A stretch of DNA of 64,000 nucleotides from Lentzea sp. NEAU-D7 (GCF_026242055.1 NZ_JAPJDL010000017.1:1-64000), one strand, 5' to 3'. Positions 14,136 to 23,699 are shown, numbered from the stretch's first letter. Program-made: numbers and translations. Notes: generated by a model not told the origin, from the sequence alone.

Positions 14136-15683
14136 ATGTCCACGAACGGCGGAGCCATCACTCCGGAGAGCGACCTTCTGAACGGTCGGGAGCGTCGCCA
14201 GCTGGACATCGTCCGCCGCTGGGGCACCATCGGCGCGTTGCTGCTGACCGTCGGCTCGCTCGGCGGCGGCGCGGCGCCCATCTACTCGCCGCTCTACGGC
14301 GTGCCGGTCCTCGGGCTCTTCTCGAGGATGCCCAGTGTCGCGATGGGGGTCGTCTGGACCGGCATCTTCATGATCGTGTCGGCCTGGCTCGCGCTGGGCC
14401 GGTTCGTGAAGCCCGGCCGGCCGCGGCTGATCTCGCGCGGCCAGATGGACCGCACGCTGCTGATGTGGACCGTTCCGCTGGTCTTCTGCGTGCCCATGTT
14501 CTCCCGCGACGTGTACTCCTACCTCGCGCAGAGCGAGATCGCGGCGCGCGGGCTCGACCCGTACGAGCTGGGGCCCGCGAACGCGCTGGGCGTCGACCAC
14601 GTGCTCACGCGCGGTGTGCCGAACATCTGGCGGGAGACGCCGGCGCCGTACGGGCCGTTGTTCCTCGCGTTCGGCCGGTTGACCGCGATGCTGACCGGCG
14701 ACCACGTGGTGTCCGGGGTGTTCGTGCACCGGCTGCTGGTGCTGGTCGGCCTGGGGATGATCGTGTGGGCGCTGCCGCGGCTCGCGGCCCGGTTCGGGGT
14801 GCCGCCGGTCGGCGCGCTGTGGCTGGGCGCGCTGAACCCGCTGGTGCTGTTCCACATCGTCATCGGCGTGCACAACGACGGCCTGGCGCTCGGCCTGATG
14901 CTGGTCGGCCTGGAGCTCGCGATGCGCGGGCTGGAACCGCTGAAGTGGACCTGGATCACGCTCGGTGCCGGGGTCATCGTGTGCGGGGCGATGGTGAAGA
15001 TCCCCGCGATGGCCGCGCTCGGGTTCCTCGGTGTGATGGTGGCGCGCAAGCTCGGCGGGCAGCTCAAGCACCTGGCCGCCGTGGCCGGGATCATGGCCGT
15101 CATAGCCGCGGTCGGGGTGGTGGTGATCTGCCTGGGCACCGGGTTCGGCTTCGGCTGGGTCGAGACGCTGAACGTCGCGTCGACCGTGAAGTCGTGGATG
15201 TCGCCGCCGACCGCGCTCGGGTTCCTCGGTGCCGGCACCGGCATCATGCTCAGCCTCGGCAACCACACCGAGGCGATGATCTCGCTGACCCGGCTGCTCG
15301 GGCAGGCCGTGTCCGTCGTGATCACGGTCGGGCTGCTGTGGCGCAGCTTCAAGGGCCGGATCAAGGCGATGAACGGCCTGGGCGCGGCCCTCGGCGCGAT
15401 CCTGGTGCTCGGGCCGGTGCTGCAGCCCTGGTACGTGCTGTGGGCGGCGATCCCGCTGGCCACGGCCGTGGTCGGGCCGAAGTTCCGGATGTTCGCCATG
15501 GTGACGTCGGCGATCATCGCGATCATCCTGCCGCCGACCGGGTCCGCGTTCGACGGGCGCGCCTACACCGTGCCGCAGGCGGTCGCGGGCGCCGTGATCA
15601 CGTTCGCGATCTGCGTGCTGATCGCGCGCAAGCGGGTCGGGCCGTTCCTGAGGTCCGATCCCGCCGGGGGCGGGCACGTCTGA
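14136..15683 (+). CDS. mptB: Alpha-(1->6)-mannosyltransferase MptB-like (GT-C)
   Basis: The 515-residue polytopic protein (about 12 membrane segments) has the GT-C loop with the RDVYSYLAQSEIAARGLDPY segment near residue 125, followed by TPAPYGPLFLA. Polyprenol-phosphate-mannose dependent enzymes of this family build the mannan core of lipomannan and lipoarabinomannan in the cell envelope. It lies divergent to sufR, exactly as Rv1459c does next to Rv1460, which supports the name. The ATG at 14136 is preferred to an upstream GTG at 14115. Confidence 0.9.
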   Translation: MSTNGGAITPESDLLNGRERRQLDIVRRWGTIGALLLTVGSLGGGAAPIYSPLYGVPVLGLFSRMPSVAMGVVWTGIFMIVSAWLALGRFVKPGRPRLISRGQMDRTLLMWTVPLVFCVPMFSRDVYSYLAQSEIAARGLDPYELGPANALGVDHVLTRGVPNIWRETPAPYGPLFLAFGRLTAMLTGDHVVSGVFVHRLLVLVGLGMIVWALPRLAARFGVPPVGALWLGALNPLVLFHIVIGVHNDGLALGLMLVGLELAMRGLEPLKWTWITLGAGVIVCGAMVKIPAMAALGFLGVMVARKLGGQLKHLAAVAGIMAVIAAVGVVVICLGTGFGFGWVETLNVASTVKSWMSPPTALGFLGAGTGIMLSLGNHTEAMISLTRLLGQAVSVVITVGLLWRSFKGRIKAMNGLGAALGAILVLGPVLQPWYVLWAAIPLATAVVGPKFRMFAMVTSAIIAIILPPTGSAFDGRAYTVPQAVAGAVITFAICVLIARKRVGPFLRSDPAGGGHV

Positions 15684-15765
15684 CGCTCCGGCGGGCGGTA
15701 ACCCCGAACCTCCGGCGAACGAGGAACCAGCAGGGGAAGATCGTCGCCGGAGGGGGTGACGTGGC

Positions 15766-18700
15766 ATGTCCGAGCAACCCATGTCGCGGGAAGAGGTCCG
15801 GTTCGCCGTCGTGCTCAACGGTGGCGTCAGTCTCGCCGTCTGGATGGGCGGCGTCGTGCTGGAGCTCGACCGCCTGACCAGGCCCGGATCGGTGTACCAG
15901 CCACTGCTGGACCTGGTCGGCTGCACGGCGAGGGCCGACGTCATCGCGGGCACGTCCGCGGGCGGGATCAACGGCGCCGCGCTGGCGTTGTCGCAGGTCA
16001 ACAAGCAGGCCGACCTGACGAGGCTGCGCGATCTCTGGGCCGAGCAGGGGCGGATGGAGCAGCTGCTGCGCACGCCGTTCCGCGGCCAGCCGGGATCGCT
16101 GCTGCAGGGTGACGAGTTCTTCCTGCCCCGGCTGCAGGAGGCGCTGTCCCGGCTCACCGCGGACTTCGAGCCGACCGGGCCCGACGAGCGCCCGATCGAC
16201 CTGCGGATCACCACGACGCTGCTCGGCGGCGTCCCGACGGTGACCTACGACGACCTGGGCCAGCCCTTGACCCAGTCGGTGCACCAGGGCTCGTTCTCGT
16301 TCCGCCGCGACCCCTACAACTGGGTCAGCGAGGAGACCAGGGACGACTTCGCGGCCGCGACGCTCGACGACCGCGTGCTGCAGCTCGCGCTGGCCGCGCG
16401 GTCGAGCGCCAGCTTCCCGTTCGCGTTCGAGCCGAGCTTCATCCCGGTCGGCGGCCAGGCCGCACCGGGCCGCCCGGACATGGCGGACGTCGCCAGCTGG
16501 GCCGCCGACGGCGACCGCAGCAGGTTCGCGGTCGACGGCGGTGTCCTCGTGAACACGCCGACGAAGGAAGCCCTCGAGGCCATCGACCGGATGCCGGCGG
16601 ACGGGCCGGTGCGGCGGGTGATGCTGCTGGTCTTCCCGCACGCCGAACCGCTGGGCTCCGAGCCGGTGGCGGACACCTTCGACAAGGGGCTGACGACGGT
16701 CGGGTCCGGCGGCAGGCTGCTGGGCGCGATGTCCAGCCAGGCGGGCCGGACCTACGTCGAGAAGATCGAGGAGCACAACCGGCGCGCCGCCAGCAGCAGG
16801 GGCGGCCGGATGGCGTTGCTGGAGCGGCTGCACGCGGGCGGCGAGGACGTCGTCGGCGAGGTGTACTCGCTGGCGGACAAGCTCTTCGGCCACTACGAGG
16901 ACGTCGAGATCCGGCTCGCGGCACGGCAGGTGACGGCGCAGCAGTTCGCGCTGCCGGGGGGAAACCCGGCGAACTGGTCGTTCGAACGGGCGCGCCGGGC
17001 CGCCGAGACCGCGCAGCGCAAGTGGAAGGCGCTGCACGGCGTCCTGCCCTACGTGCCGGGAGTGCGGCTGCCGGGCGTGGTGTGCCGCGAGGACGTGGGC
17101 TGGGAGTGGGGCGTCACGATGGCCGAACGCCTCGGGGCGTCGGTGCTCGACCTGCTCAAGCGGATCGTGTGGGTGGTGCCGGAGGCGCAGGCCGACGAGG
17201 TCACCGCGGCCCGCCGCGAACTGCACCGGGTCCGCGCGGAACTGCGCAGGCTGCGGGACGAGCTGTTCGACTGGAAGCCGTCCGGCTCGCTCGGCGAGAC
17301 CTACTGGACCGGCAGGCTCGCGAGCTACCACGAGCACATGATCGACGGGCACCTCGGCCTGGAGGTCAGGGCGCAGGTGGCCGAGATCGGCCGGATCGCC
17401 GGCGCGGCGCAGCAGGTGATCACCGCGCTCGACGAGCACCGCCTGAAGCTCGGCGGGCTGGTCTGCTGGCGCGCGCTGCTCGACGCCCCCGCGGTGGCGT
17501 CCGAGGCCGGGCTCGACGACGGCGAGCGGTGGCTGAGCCGCCTGCTCGCGCTGGAGGTCGCCGGCACGTGCCTGTCCGACGACGCCTCGGCCGGGATGGA
17601 CACACCGGTCGAGCTGGTGCAGGTGTCGCTGCAGACGCGCAACGCGTTCGCGAAGCAGTCGATCACGGCCGACGACAAGGCGGGCGGTGCCTCGCTGTCG
17701 CGGTTCTCCGGGTTCCTCAAGCGGTCGTGGCGGGTCAACGACTGGATCTGGGGCCGGCTGGACGGCGCCACGATGCTGTGCCGCGTGCTGTTCGACCCGC
17801 GGCGGTTGCGGCGCATGGACCTGCTGGGCCGGCCGGCGGGCGACCAGCGCACCGCGGAGGAACGCGCGCAGGCCGTCGTCGACCAGGTCGTCACGGCGAT
17901 GTTCGGCCTGGAGCTGCCGGTGCAGGTCGCCGCGTGCGCCGAGGAGGCCAGGAAGGAGCTCGCCGGCGTCTACGAGACCGAGAACGAGCTGTCGCCGTCG
18001 TCGCTGAAGCTCGCCGAGCTCGCCGCGTGGGGCCTGCACTGGCGGATCATCTGCGAGGAGCTCCCCCGGCTGCGCGCCGCGATCATCGCCGACCGCGGCG
18101 ACGGCGCGGACAAGCGTTCGCGGGGCGAGCTGTTCCTGGAGGAGCACGCGGACCTGTTGCGGCGCCTGGAGCATCCGCACGAGCACACGGTCACGCTGGG
18201 CATGTCGGCGCTGACCGCGTTCGACCGCGCGGGCATCGGCCGGGAGCCGCTGACCCAGGAGGCGGCGTCGGACCAGATGATCCGCACGGCCGCCACCGCC
18301 GCGGCCGTGGCGGTCACGGTCGCCGACTCCGAACGGTCCGGGCTCGCCGCGGTCAGGCCCGTGACGCGGGTGCTGCGGGGTGCCGCCCTGCTCCCCTACT
18401 GGACGATCACCGGCCTGACCCGCGGCGGCAGGCTCGCGCAGTTCCTCGGTCTGCTGGGTCTCGCGGTCGGCGGCGCGCTCGTCGTCATGGCGTTGTTCGG
18501 CATGCTGCCGCCGTGGGCCGCCGGTCCCGGTGCGGCGCTCGGCGCGGCCAGCCTGCTCGGCGCCTTCGGTTACGCGGCACTGCGCAGCGGCACGATGCTG
18601 CACGGCCTGGTGCTGCTGTCACCCGTGATCCCGTTGGCGGCCATAGCCGTCGACAGGCTGCCCGACGACACGGCGGAGGTCACGACCGGCACGATCACGG

Positions 18701-19413
18701 TGGCCGGTGTCGCGTTCGTGGTCGCCGCGTTGCTCGTCCTCGGCTCGCTGCCCTCCCCGATCCGCACACCGCTCGCCGTGCTGGCCGACTTCCGGCCGTG
18801 GCAGATCGTCGAGCGGCGCTGGAAGCAGGCCGCGGTGGTGTCGGTGGTGGCGGGGATGGTCTGGTCGGTGTGGCACTTCGAGCTGCACACCAAGCCGTGG
18901 CTGGTGATCCCCGCATCGGTCCTTTGTGGAGCGTTCGGCGTGCGCACGGCGCTGACGGGGGGCAAGTCGCTGCAGCGCTGGCGCCGCGTCGAGGGGGTGT
19001 GGGGCACGGAACGCGCCGAGCCTCCCGCCGCCGCGACCGCCGGCTGGGCCGTGGTCTACGGCATCGGCTACCTCGTGGTCGCGGACGTGCTGCTGGTCAT
19101 CGGGCCGCGCGGCTGGGGCTGGCAGGCGGTGATCGGCACGGCGCTGGCGTTCGGCCTGACGCTGCTGCTGATCACGCCCTGGTACGTGCCCCGCATCGAA
19201 CGCCGCCGGCTGCGCGACCAGCTCGTCGACGAGGCCGTCCCGGCGATCTACCCGCCCGGCTGCGACGTCGCGGCGACGTTGCGCGAACGGCTGGAGGGCC
19301 ACGCGTCGCTGTACCGGTTCCTCATCCACGGCGAGGGCGAGCACCCGTCGGAGCTCACGCTCTCCCCGGCTGGGCTGGCCGTGGCGCGGCGGATCGAGGC
19401 GAAGCTCTCATGA
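15766..19413 (+). CDS. Large patatin-like phospholipase with C-terminal membrane domain
   Basis: In 1215 residues, the N-terminus is a patatin fold: the oxyanion segment LNGGVSLAVWMGG (residues 18-30), the nucleophile elbow GTSAGG with S64, and the catalytic aspartate D257 in DGG. A long helical middle (about 330-870) matches what is called DUF3376 in similar actinobacterial proteins, and about seven membrane segments follow between residues 880 and 1150. It is likely a membrane-tethered acyl hydrolase; the substrate is unknown. The ATG follows GGAGGGGG. The TetR gene behind it starts inside its stop codon, so the two are coupled. It lies where the conserved mptB-ABC order is broken. Confidence 0.85.
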   Translation: MSEQPMSREEVRFAVVLNGGVSLAVWMGGVVLELDRLTRPGSVYQPLLDLVGCTARADVIAGTSAGGINGAALALSQVNKQADLTRLRDLWAEQGRMEQLLRTPFRGQPGSLLQGDEFFLPRLQEALSRLTADFEPTGPDERPIDLRITTTLLGGVPTVTYDDLGQPLTQSVHQGSFSFRRDPYNWVSEETRDDFAAATLDDRVLQLALAARSSASFPFAFEPSFIPVGGQAAPGRPDMADVASWAADGDRSRFAVDGGVLVNTPTKEALEAIDRMPADGPVRRVMLLVFPHAEPLGSEPVADTFDKGLTTVGSGGRLLGAMSSQAGRTYVEKIEEHNRRAASSRGGRMALLERLHAGGEDVVGEVYSLADKLFGHYEDVEIRLAARQVTAQQFALPGGNPANWSFERARRAAETAQRKWKALHGVLPYVPGVRLPGVVCREDVGWEWGVTMAERLGASVLDLLKRIVWVVPEAQADEVTAARRELHRVRAELRRLRDELFDWKPSGSLGETYWTGRLASYHEHMIDGHLGLEVRAQVAEIGRIAGAAQQVITALDEHRLKLGGLVCWRALLDAPAVASEAGLDDGERWLSRLLALEVAGTCLSDDASAGMDTPVELVQVSLQTRNAFAKQSITADDKAGGASLSRFSGFLKRSWRVNDWIWGRLDGATMLCRVLFDPRRLRRMDLLGRPAGDQRTAEERAQAVVDQVVTAMFGLELPVQVAACAEEARKELAGVYETENELSPSSLKLAELAAWGLHWRIICEELPRLRAAIIADRGDGADKRSRGELFLEEHADLLRRLEHPHEHTVTLGMSALTAFDRAGIGREPLTQEAASDQMIRTAATAAAVAVTVADSERSGLAAVRPVTRVLRGAALLPYWTITGLTRGGRLAQFLGLLGLAVGGALVVMALFGMLPPWAAGPGAALGAASLLGAFGYAALRSGTMLHGLVLLSPVIPLAAIAVDRLPDDTAEVTTGTITVAGVAFVVAALLVLGSLPSPIRTPLAVLADFRPWQIVERRWKQAAVVSVVAGMVWSVWHFELHTKPWLVIPASVLCGAFGVRTALTGGKSLQRWRRVEGVWGTERAEPPAAATAGWAVVYGIGYLVVADVLLVIGPRGWGWQAVIGTALAFGLTLLLITPWYVPRIERRRLRDQLVDEAVPAIYPPGCDVAATLRERLEGHASLYRFLIHGEGEHPSELTLSPAGLAVARRIEAKLS

Positions 19414-19946
19414 GGGCCGACGCGACGCGCAACGTCCAGGCGGTGTTGCGCGCGGCGGCACGGGTGTTCTCGGCGGACCCCCACGCGCGCATCGCCGACG
19501 TCGCCGAGGCGGCGGGCGTGGACAAGAGGACCGTCTACCGGCGCTTCGACTCGCGCGAGGACCTGCTGCTCGCGGTCTACCGCGCCCGCCTGGACGAGCT
19601 GGAGTCGTTGATCGAGGCGACCTTCGCCGACGAGCGGCCGGTCCGCGACGCGCTGCTCGCGTTCGCCGAGGGCGGCATCCGGCTCAGCCGCGACTGGCCC
19701 GTCGACATCCGCGCCGTCGCCGACCCGGCGATCCGGCGGCGGCGTGAGGAGCTGGACGCGCGGATCGACGACTTCCTGCGCCGCGCCGAGCAGGCGGGGG
19801 TCGTCGCGGCCGGGTTGCCCGCCAGGTGGTCGTTGCGGACGTTGCAGACCCAGCTGCACACGGTCGCGCAGGAGATGCCCGCGCTGAAGCCCGGCGCCGC
19901 CGCCGAGCTCGTGGTCGAGACGTTCCTGCACGGCGTCGGCGCCTGA
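19410..19946 (+). CDS. TetR-family regulator
   Basis: The 178-residue protein has an N-terminal TetR helix-turn-helix (HARIADVAEAAGVDKRTVYRRFDSREDLLLAVY, about residues 24-57) and an all-helical ligand-binding rest. The ATG overlaps the patatin stop by four bases. An operator-like palindrome lies 60 bases after its end, before the SDR gene, so it probably controls the SDR gene and perhaps itself. The long frame that contains it upstream is an arginine-rich shadow of the patatin gene. Confidence 0.88.
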   Translation: MRADATRNVQAVLRAAARVFSADPHARIADVAEAAGVDKRTVYRRFDSREDLLLAVYRARLDELESLIEATFADERPVRDALLAFAEGGIRLSRDWPVDIRAVADPAIRRRREELDARIDDFLRRAEQAGVVAAGLPARWSLRTLQTQLHTVAQEMPALKPGAAAELVVETFLHGVGA

Positions 19947-20005
19947 ACCCCCTGTGACGAGGGCCATGCCCGTCCCGGGCATTTCCGCGCTGCCTCCAGC
20001 GTCAT

Positions 20006-20028
20006 AAGTGTCATAGAAAGTGACACTT
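20006..20028. promoter_or_regulatory. Palindromic operator before the SDR gene
   Basis: AAGTGTCA (20006-20013) and TGACACTT (20021-20028) form a perfect 8-bp inverted repeat with a 7-base spacer. It ends 12 bases before the SDR start. Size and position fit a TetR-family operator; the TetR gene next door is the likely binder. Confidence 0.65.
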
Positions 20029-20040
20029 AGATCGGAGCAG

Positions 20041-20886
20041 ATGATGTCGAGGACGTGGCTCATCACCGGGGCGTCGCGGGGTTTCGGGCGCGAACTGGCC
20101 GAGGCCGCCGCCAAGGCGGGTGACCGGGTCGTCGCGACGGCACGACGCCCGGAACAGCTCGAGGACCTGGTCGCGCGGTACGGCGACCAGGTGCGCGCGG
20201 TCGCGCTGGACGTGACCGACGCGGACGCCGCCCGCCGGGCGGTCGAGCGGGCCGTCGAGGCGTTCGGCTCGCTCGACGTGGTCGTCAACAACGCCGGCTA
20301 CGCCAACAGCGCGCCCATCGAGGAGATGACCGAGGCCGACTTCCGCGCGCAGGTGGAGGCGAACCTGTTCGGCGTCGTGAACGTGACCCGTGCGGCGCTG
20401 CCGGTGCTGCGCGGGCAGCGGTCCGGCATCTTCCTGCAGTTCTCGTCCGTCGGCGGGCGCGCGGGCGGCACGCCGGGCATGGGCGCCTACCAGACCGCGA
20501 AGTTCGCGGTGGAGGGCTTCTCCGAGGTGCTGGCGAACGAGGTGGCGCCCTTCGGCGTCCGGGTCGTGATCGTCGAGCCGGGAGCGTTCCGCACCGACTG
20601 GCAGGGCTCGTCGATGGTGCGCCACCAGGTCGGTCCCGACTACGAGGAGACCGTCGGGGCGATCAACCGCTTCCGCGACGAGACCGACGGCAGGCAGCCC
20701 GGTGACCCCGCCCGCGCGGCTCAGGTGATCCTCGACGTCGTCGCCTCGGACGAACCGCCGCGCCGCCTCGTGCTGGGTGCCGCCGCGGTCGAGACGGTGC
20801 TCGCCGCGGAGGCCCTGCGCACCGCCGAGACGCGGAGGTGGGCCGCGGTCAGCGCGTCCGCCGACTTCTCCGCCGACGAGGGCTGA
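20041..20886 (+). CDS. Short-chain dehydrogenase/reductase
   Basis: The 281-residue SDR has the NAD(P) motif TGASRGFG (about residues 9-16), NNAG near 83, the catalytic serine in FSSVGG and the YQTAK active-site Tyr/Lys near 152-156. An arginine after the glycine motif (ARRP) suggests NADP. Classical SDRs reduce ketones or oxidise alcohols; the substrate is unknown. GGAG lies three bases before the ATG at 20041, with another ATG directly after it. It is probably regulated by the TetR protein upstream through the palindrome in the gap. Confidence 0.88.
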   Translation: MMSRTWLITGASRGFGRELAEAAAKAGDRVVATARRPEQLEDLVARYGDQVRAVALDVTDADAARRAVERAVEAFGSLDVVVNNAGYANSAPIEEMTEADFRAQVEANLFGVVNVTRAALPVLRGQRSGIFLQFSSVGGRAGGTPGMGAYQTAKFAVEGFSEVLANEVAPFGVRVVIVEPGAFRTDWQGSSMVRHQVGPDYEETVGAINRFRDETDGRQPGDPARAAQVILDVVASDEPPRRLVLGAAAVETVLAAEALRTAETRRWAAVSASADFSADEG

Positions 20887-20900
20887 CGTGCCGCGCGACC

Positions 20901-20943
20901 AGGCCACCGGCACGGTCGCGTGACGCGACCGTGCCGGTGGCCT
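20901..20943. terminator. Bidirectional terminator between SDR and glycosyltransferase genes
   Basis: A perfect 20-bp inverted repeat (20901-20920 and 20924-20943) with a three-base loop lies in the 77-base gap between two converging genes. It lacks a U-tract, as is common in high-GC actinobacteria. Confidence 0.8.
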
Positions 20944-20963
20944 CCCCCGACTCCCCCGAGCGG

Positions 20964-22949
20964 TCAGGCCGCCAGCGCGCTGACCGGCGCCCTCTGACCC
21001 ATGGCCCGCGCGTACAGCGCCTCGAAGCGCTCCAGCGTCGTGGCCAGCGCGTGGTGCGAGATGATCTCGCTGCTGGCCGCGCCCATCCGCGCCCGCATCG
21101 GCGCGTCGTGCACGAGCGTGTGCAGGCGCTGGGCCAGCTGGTTCACGTCGCCCGGCTCGAACAGCCAGCCGTTGCGGCCGGTGTGCACGAGGTGCGGCAG
21201 CGCCATGGCGTTCGCGGCGATCACCGGCTTGCCCGCCGCCATCGCCTCCATCGTGGCGAGGCTCTGCAGTTCCGCGACACCGGGCATGACGAACAGGTCG
21301 CAGCGGGCGTAGGCGTCGAGCAGGTCGTCCTCGGAGACGAACCCGTGGAAGCGCACGCGGTCCGCGATGCCCAGGTCGCGGGCCAGGAGCTCCCACTCCG
21401 CCTTGCAGGTGCCGTCGCCGACGATCTCGCCGAACGCGCCGGGCACGCGGGCCAGGGCGCGCAGGAACTCGTCGACGCGCTTCTCCTCGTCCAGCCGTCC
21501 CACGAACAGCGCGGTCGGCCGGTCGTTGTGCGTCACGGAACGCTGGTAGCGGGCGATGTCGATGCCGCACGACACGGGCACCGCGGCCGCCGGGAAACCG
21601 CTGTCGTGCAACAGCTGCACGGCGCGCGGGGTCGGCGCGGTCACCACGTCGGCGCGGCCGAAGACGCGGGCCAGGTCGCGGTAGGCGAACTTGCGGGCCA
21701 TGCCCTGCAGGAACGCCGGCACGTGGGCGTGGCTGAACAGGTTCTCCGGCATGAAGTGGTTCGTGGCGAGCGTCGGGATGCCCTGGGCGACGGCGGAGTT
21801 CAGGACGAACCGGCCCACCACGAAGTGCGCCTGCACGTGCACGACGTCCGGCTTCAGCGCCTTGACGAGCGCGTCGGCCTCGCGGGAGGCCTGCCACGGC
21901 AGGCAGAAGCGGAAGTCCGGGTAGAACGGCAACCGGTGCGATCGGAGCCGGTGGACCGTCACACCGGGGATCTCCGCGGCCCTGGGCGAGTCCGGGGCGA
22001 TGACGTGGACGTCGTGGCCCTTCTCGGCGAGGCCGACCGCCAGGCGCTGCGCGAATCGCGCGGCACCGTTGACGTCCGGCGGGAACGTGTCGGCGGCGAT
22101 GACGACGCGAAGCGCGCTGGAGGTGTTCACGAGAAGCTCCGTTCGGATGTTTTCACGAGGTTGACGAGCAAGTGCGAACACGCCGCAAACCGCGGCGAGA
22201 GCGCAGGCGAACAGCGCGACACCGGTCGAAGGAGACAGGTGCGCGGCTTCGCCGAGCAGGAACGCGCCGAGGCCGACCGCGACCAGCGGGTCCACCACGG
22301 TCAGGCAGGCGACGGCGAGATGAGGGGGCCCGCCGGCGTAGGCGTGCTGGACCAGCCAGCCGCCGACGGCGAGCGAGAGGGCGATGCCGAGCACGGACGC
22401 GAGGTGCGAGAGCCCGAAACCGCCTTGCTGCACGGACTGGGACACGGCGCGCATCAACACCGACACGTAGCCGTATGCGACGCCACCGGCTGATGCGAAC
22501 GCCACAGCGCGAACGCGTGCGTTCGACGTAAGGGCCGCGATCACACCCGGCACCGCGATCAGGCCGAGAGTCACGAGTCCGGCGGTGAGTTCGATGTCCG
22601 GCACGACCTTGGTCGCGGTCGCACTGCCCGAAGCGAGCAACACGAACGCACCGACGCCCACGGTCGTGAGCAGGATGGCCGGCAGCTCGCGGAAACGGCG
22701 GTCCATCAACGCGGTCATGCCGATCGCGAGCACACCGATCGGCTGCACGACGGTCAACGGCGCCATGCCCAGCGCGGCGGCGTGCACCCCGGCACCGGCG
22801 ACGAGCAGCGCGAGCCCGCCGAGCCACCGGGGCTGCCGCAGGACACCGGCGCGGGCCCCCGTCAAGGCGATCGCGTCGTGCTGCAGGCGGGCCGCGAGGG
22901 CGAAGCACACGGCACCGAACACGGCGAGCGTGATGGCGAGCATGGTCAT
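20964..22949 (-). CDS. Fusion of DMT-type membrane protein and GT4 glycosyltransferase
   Basis: One uninterrupted 661-codon frame holds two modules. Residues 1 to about 265 form nine or ten membrane helices like the EamA/NIPA-type DMT transporters. Residues 274-661 form a GT4-type glycosyltransferase with VVIAADTFPPDVNGAARF at its start and a GRLDEEKRVDEFLRAL donor-site region. In relatives I would expect two genes. The second module has its own plausible start, the GTG (complement of 22128-22130) with GGAG six bases before it, so both a fusion and a free transferase may be made. The ATG overlaps the DUF998 stop. The acceptor sugar or lipid is unknown. A missing stop through sequencing error is possible. 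Confidence 0.75.
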   Translation of the reverse strand: MTMLAITLAVFGAVCFALAARLQHDAIALTGARAGVLRQPRWLGGLALLVAGAGVHAAALGMAPLTVVQPIGVLAIGMTALMDRRFRELPAILLTTVGVGAFVLLASGSATATKVVPDIELTAGLVTLGLIAVPGVIAALTSNARVRAVAFASAGGVAYGYVSVLMRAVSQSVQQGGFGLSHLASVLGIALSLAVGGWLVQHAYAGGPPHLAVACLTVVDPLVAVGLGAFLLGEAAHLSPSTGVALFACALAAVCGVFALARQPRENIRTELLVNTSSALRVVIAADTFPPDVNGAARFAQRLAVGLAEKGHDVHVIAPDSPRAAEIPGVTVHRLRSHRLPFYPDFRFCLPWQASREADALVKALKPDVVHVQAHFVVGRFVLNSAVAQGIPTLATNHFMPENLFSHAHVPAFLQGMARKFAYRDLARVFGRADVVTAPTPRAVQLLHDSGFPAAAVPVSCGIDIARYQRSVTHNDRPTALFVGRLDEEKRVDEFLRALARVPGAFGEIVGDGTCKAEWELLARDLGIADRVRFHGFVSEDDLLDAYARCDLFVMPGVAELQSLATMEAMAAGKPVIAANAMALPHLVHTGRNGWLFEPGDVNQLAQRLHTLVHDAPMRARMGAASSEIISHHALATTLERFEALYARAMGQRAPVSALAA

Positions 22950-23521
22950 GAGGTGCGCCTCACCTGTAGTGCCGCGATGGCGAAAAGGAGTCCGTAAAGG
23001 GATGCGAACAAAACTCGTTCGGTGAGTCCGCGTGCCTCGAAACCGACGAAGGAAACGTGGCTGACCAGAAAAGCCGCACTGGAGACACTCGCCGTTATTG
23101 CGACACCGAGCAGGGCCGGAAATTTGCGGGCGATGAGCACTCCCGCCGCGGGCAACGCCATGAACATGACCGCGCCGGCGTACCGGTGGATGTAGCCCGA
23201 CATGGACGTCGGTGCCCCCGTCGGATCGGTCGGGAAGATCGTCGACACGGTCAGCCCTGCCGACCAGAGGCCGATCAGCCACTGCGCTGACCTGCCTACA
23301 CCCCGCAGGTTGACGGCGAGCAACGCCGAGATTGCCGCGAGGCTGAGAGACGTCGCCGCGAGCCAGCCCGTGCCGTTGTCCACGAACACGTAGTCGCTGA
23401 TCACGTCGGTGACCGGGTTGAGCTGTCCTGCCGACATCACATGCAGGTAGAAAATCGGAACCAGTGAGAACACCAGTCCCCCGACCACCAGGCCCCGTCT
23501 TTTCTCCCCCGCTTGGATCAC
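22946..23521 (-). CDS. DUF998-family membrane protein
   Basis: The 191-residue protein has six predicted membrane segments and the DUF998 pattern: early L-N-P-V-T-D-V-I-S-D-Y and the FPTDPTG...HRYAG stretch in the middle (about residues 96-116). No function is established for the family. It is translationally coupled to the transporter-glycosyltransferase gene (ATGA overlap), so the products may act together at the membrane. The GTG at 23521 is the first in-frame start. Confidence 0.8.
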   Translation of the reverse strand: MIQAGEKRRGLVVGGLVFSLVPIFYLHVMSAGQLNPVTDVISDYVFVDNGTGWLAATSLSLAAISALLAVNLRGVGRSAQWLIGLWSAGLTVSTIFPTDPTGAPTSMSGYIHRYAGAVMFMALPAAGVLIARKFPALLGVAITASVSSAAFLVSHVSFVGFEARGLTERVLFASLYGLLFAIAALQVRRTS

Positions 23522-23623
23522 GGGAAAAGTCTCTTGCGAACGGCGTGATCAACCAATGGGGAACTCCCCCGAGCGGACCCTGAGGTGTCCCTGAGTCGCC
23601 GGGGTAGGGCTAGCCCCACCTTT

Positions 23624-23652
23624 TTCGGCCCGGTTTCTGAGAACGGGCCGAA
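23624..23652. promoter_or_regulatory. Inverted repeat before the ABC exporter genes
   Basis: TTCGGCCCG (23624-23632) and CGGGCCGAA (23644-23652) form a 9-bp perfect inverted repeat around an 11-base centre in the divergent gap, 48 bases before the ABC start. It could be an operator or a leader hairpin; a T-run precedes it rather than follows it, so it is a poor terminator for rightward transcription. Confidence 0.4.
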
Positions 23653-23699
23653 TGACCCAGCTGCGTGCGGGTCGTCCCGACCGCCTAGGCTGCGTGCTC

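Noticed and set aside
17022..19409. Long arginine-rich frame overlapping the patatin gene
   Set aside because: Only its end (from 19410) is real, as the TetR gene; the rest is a shadow.
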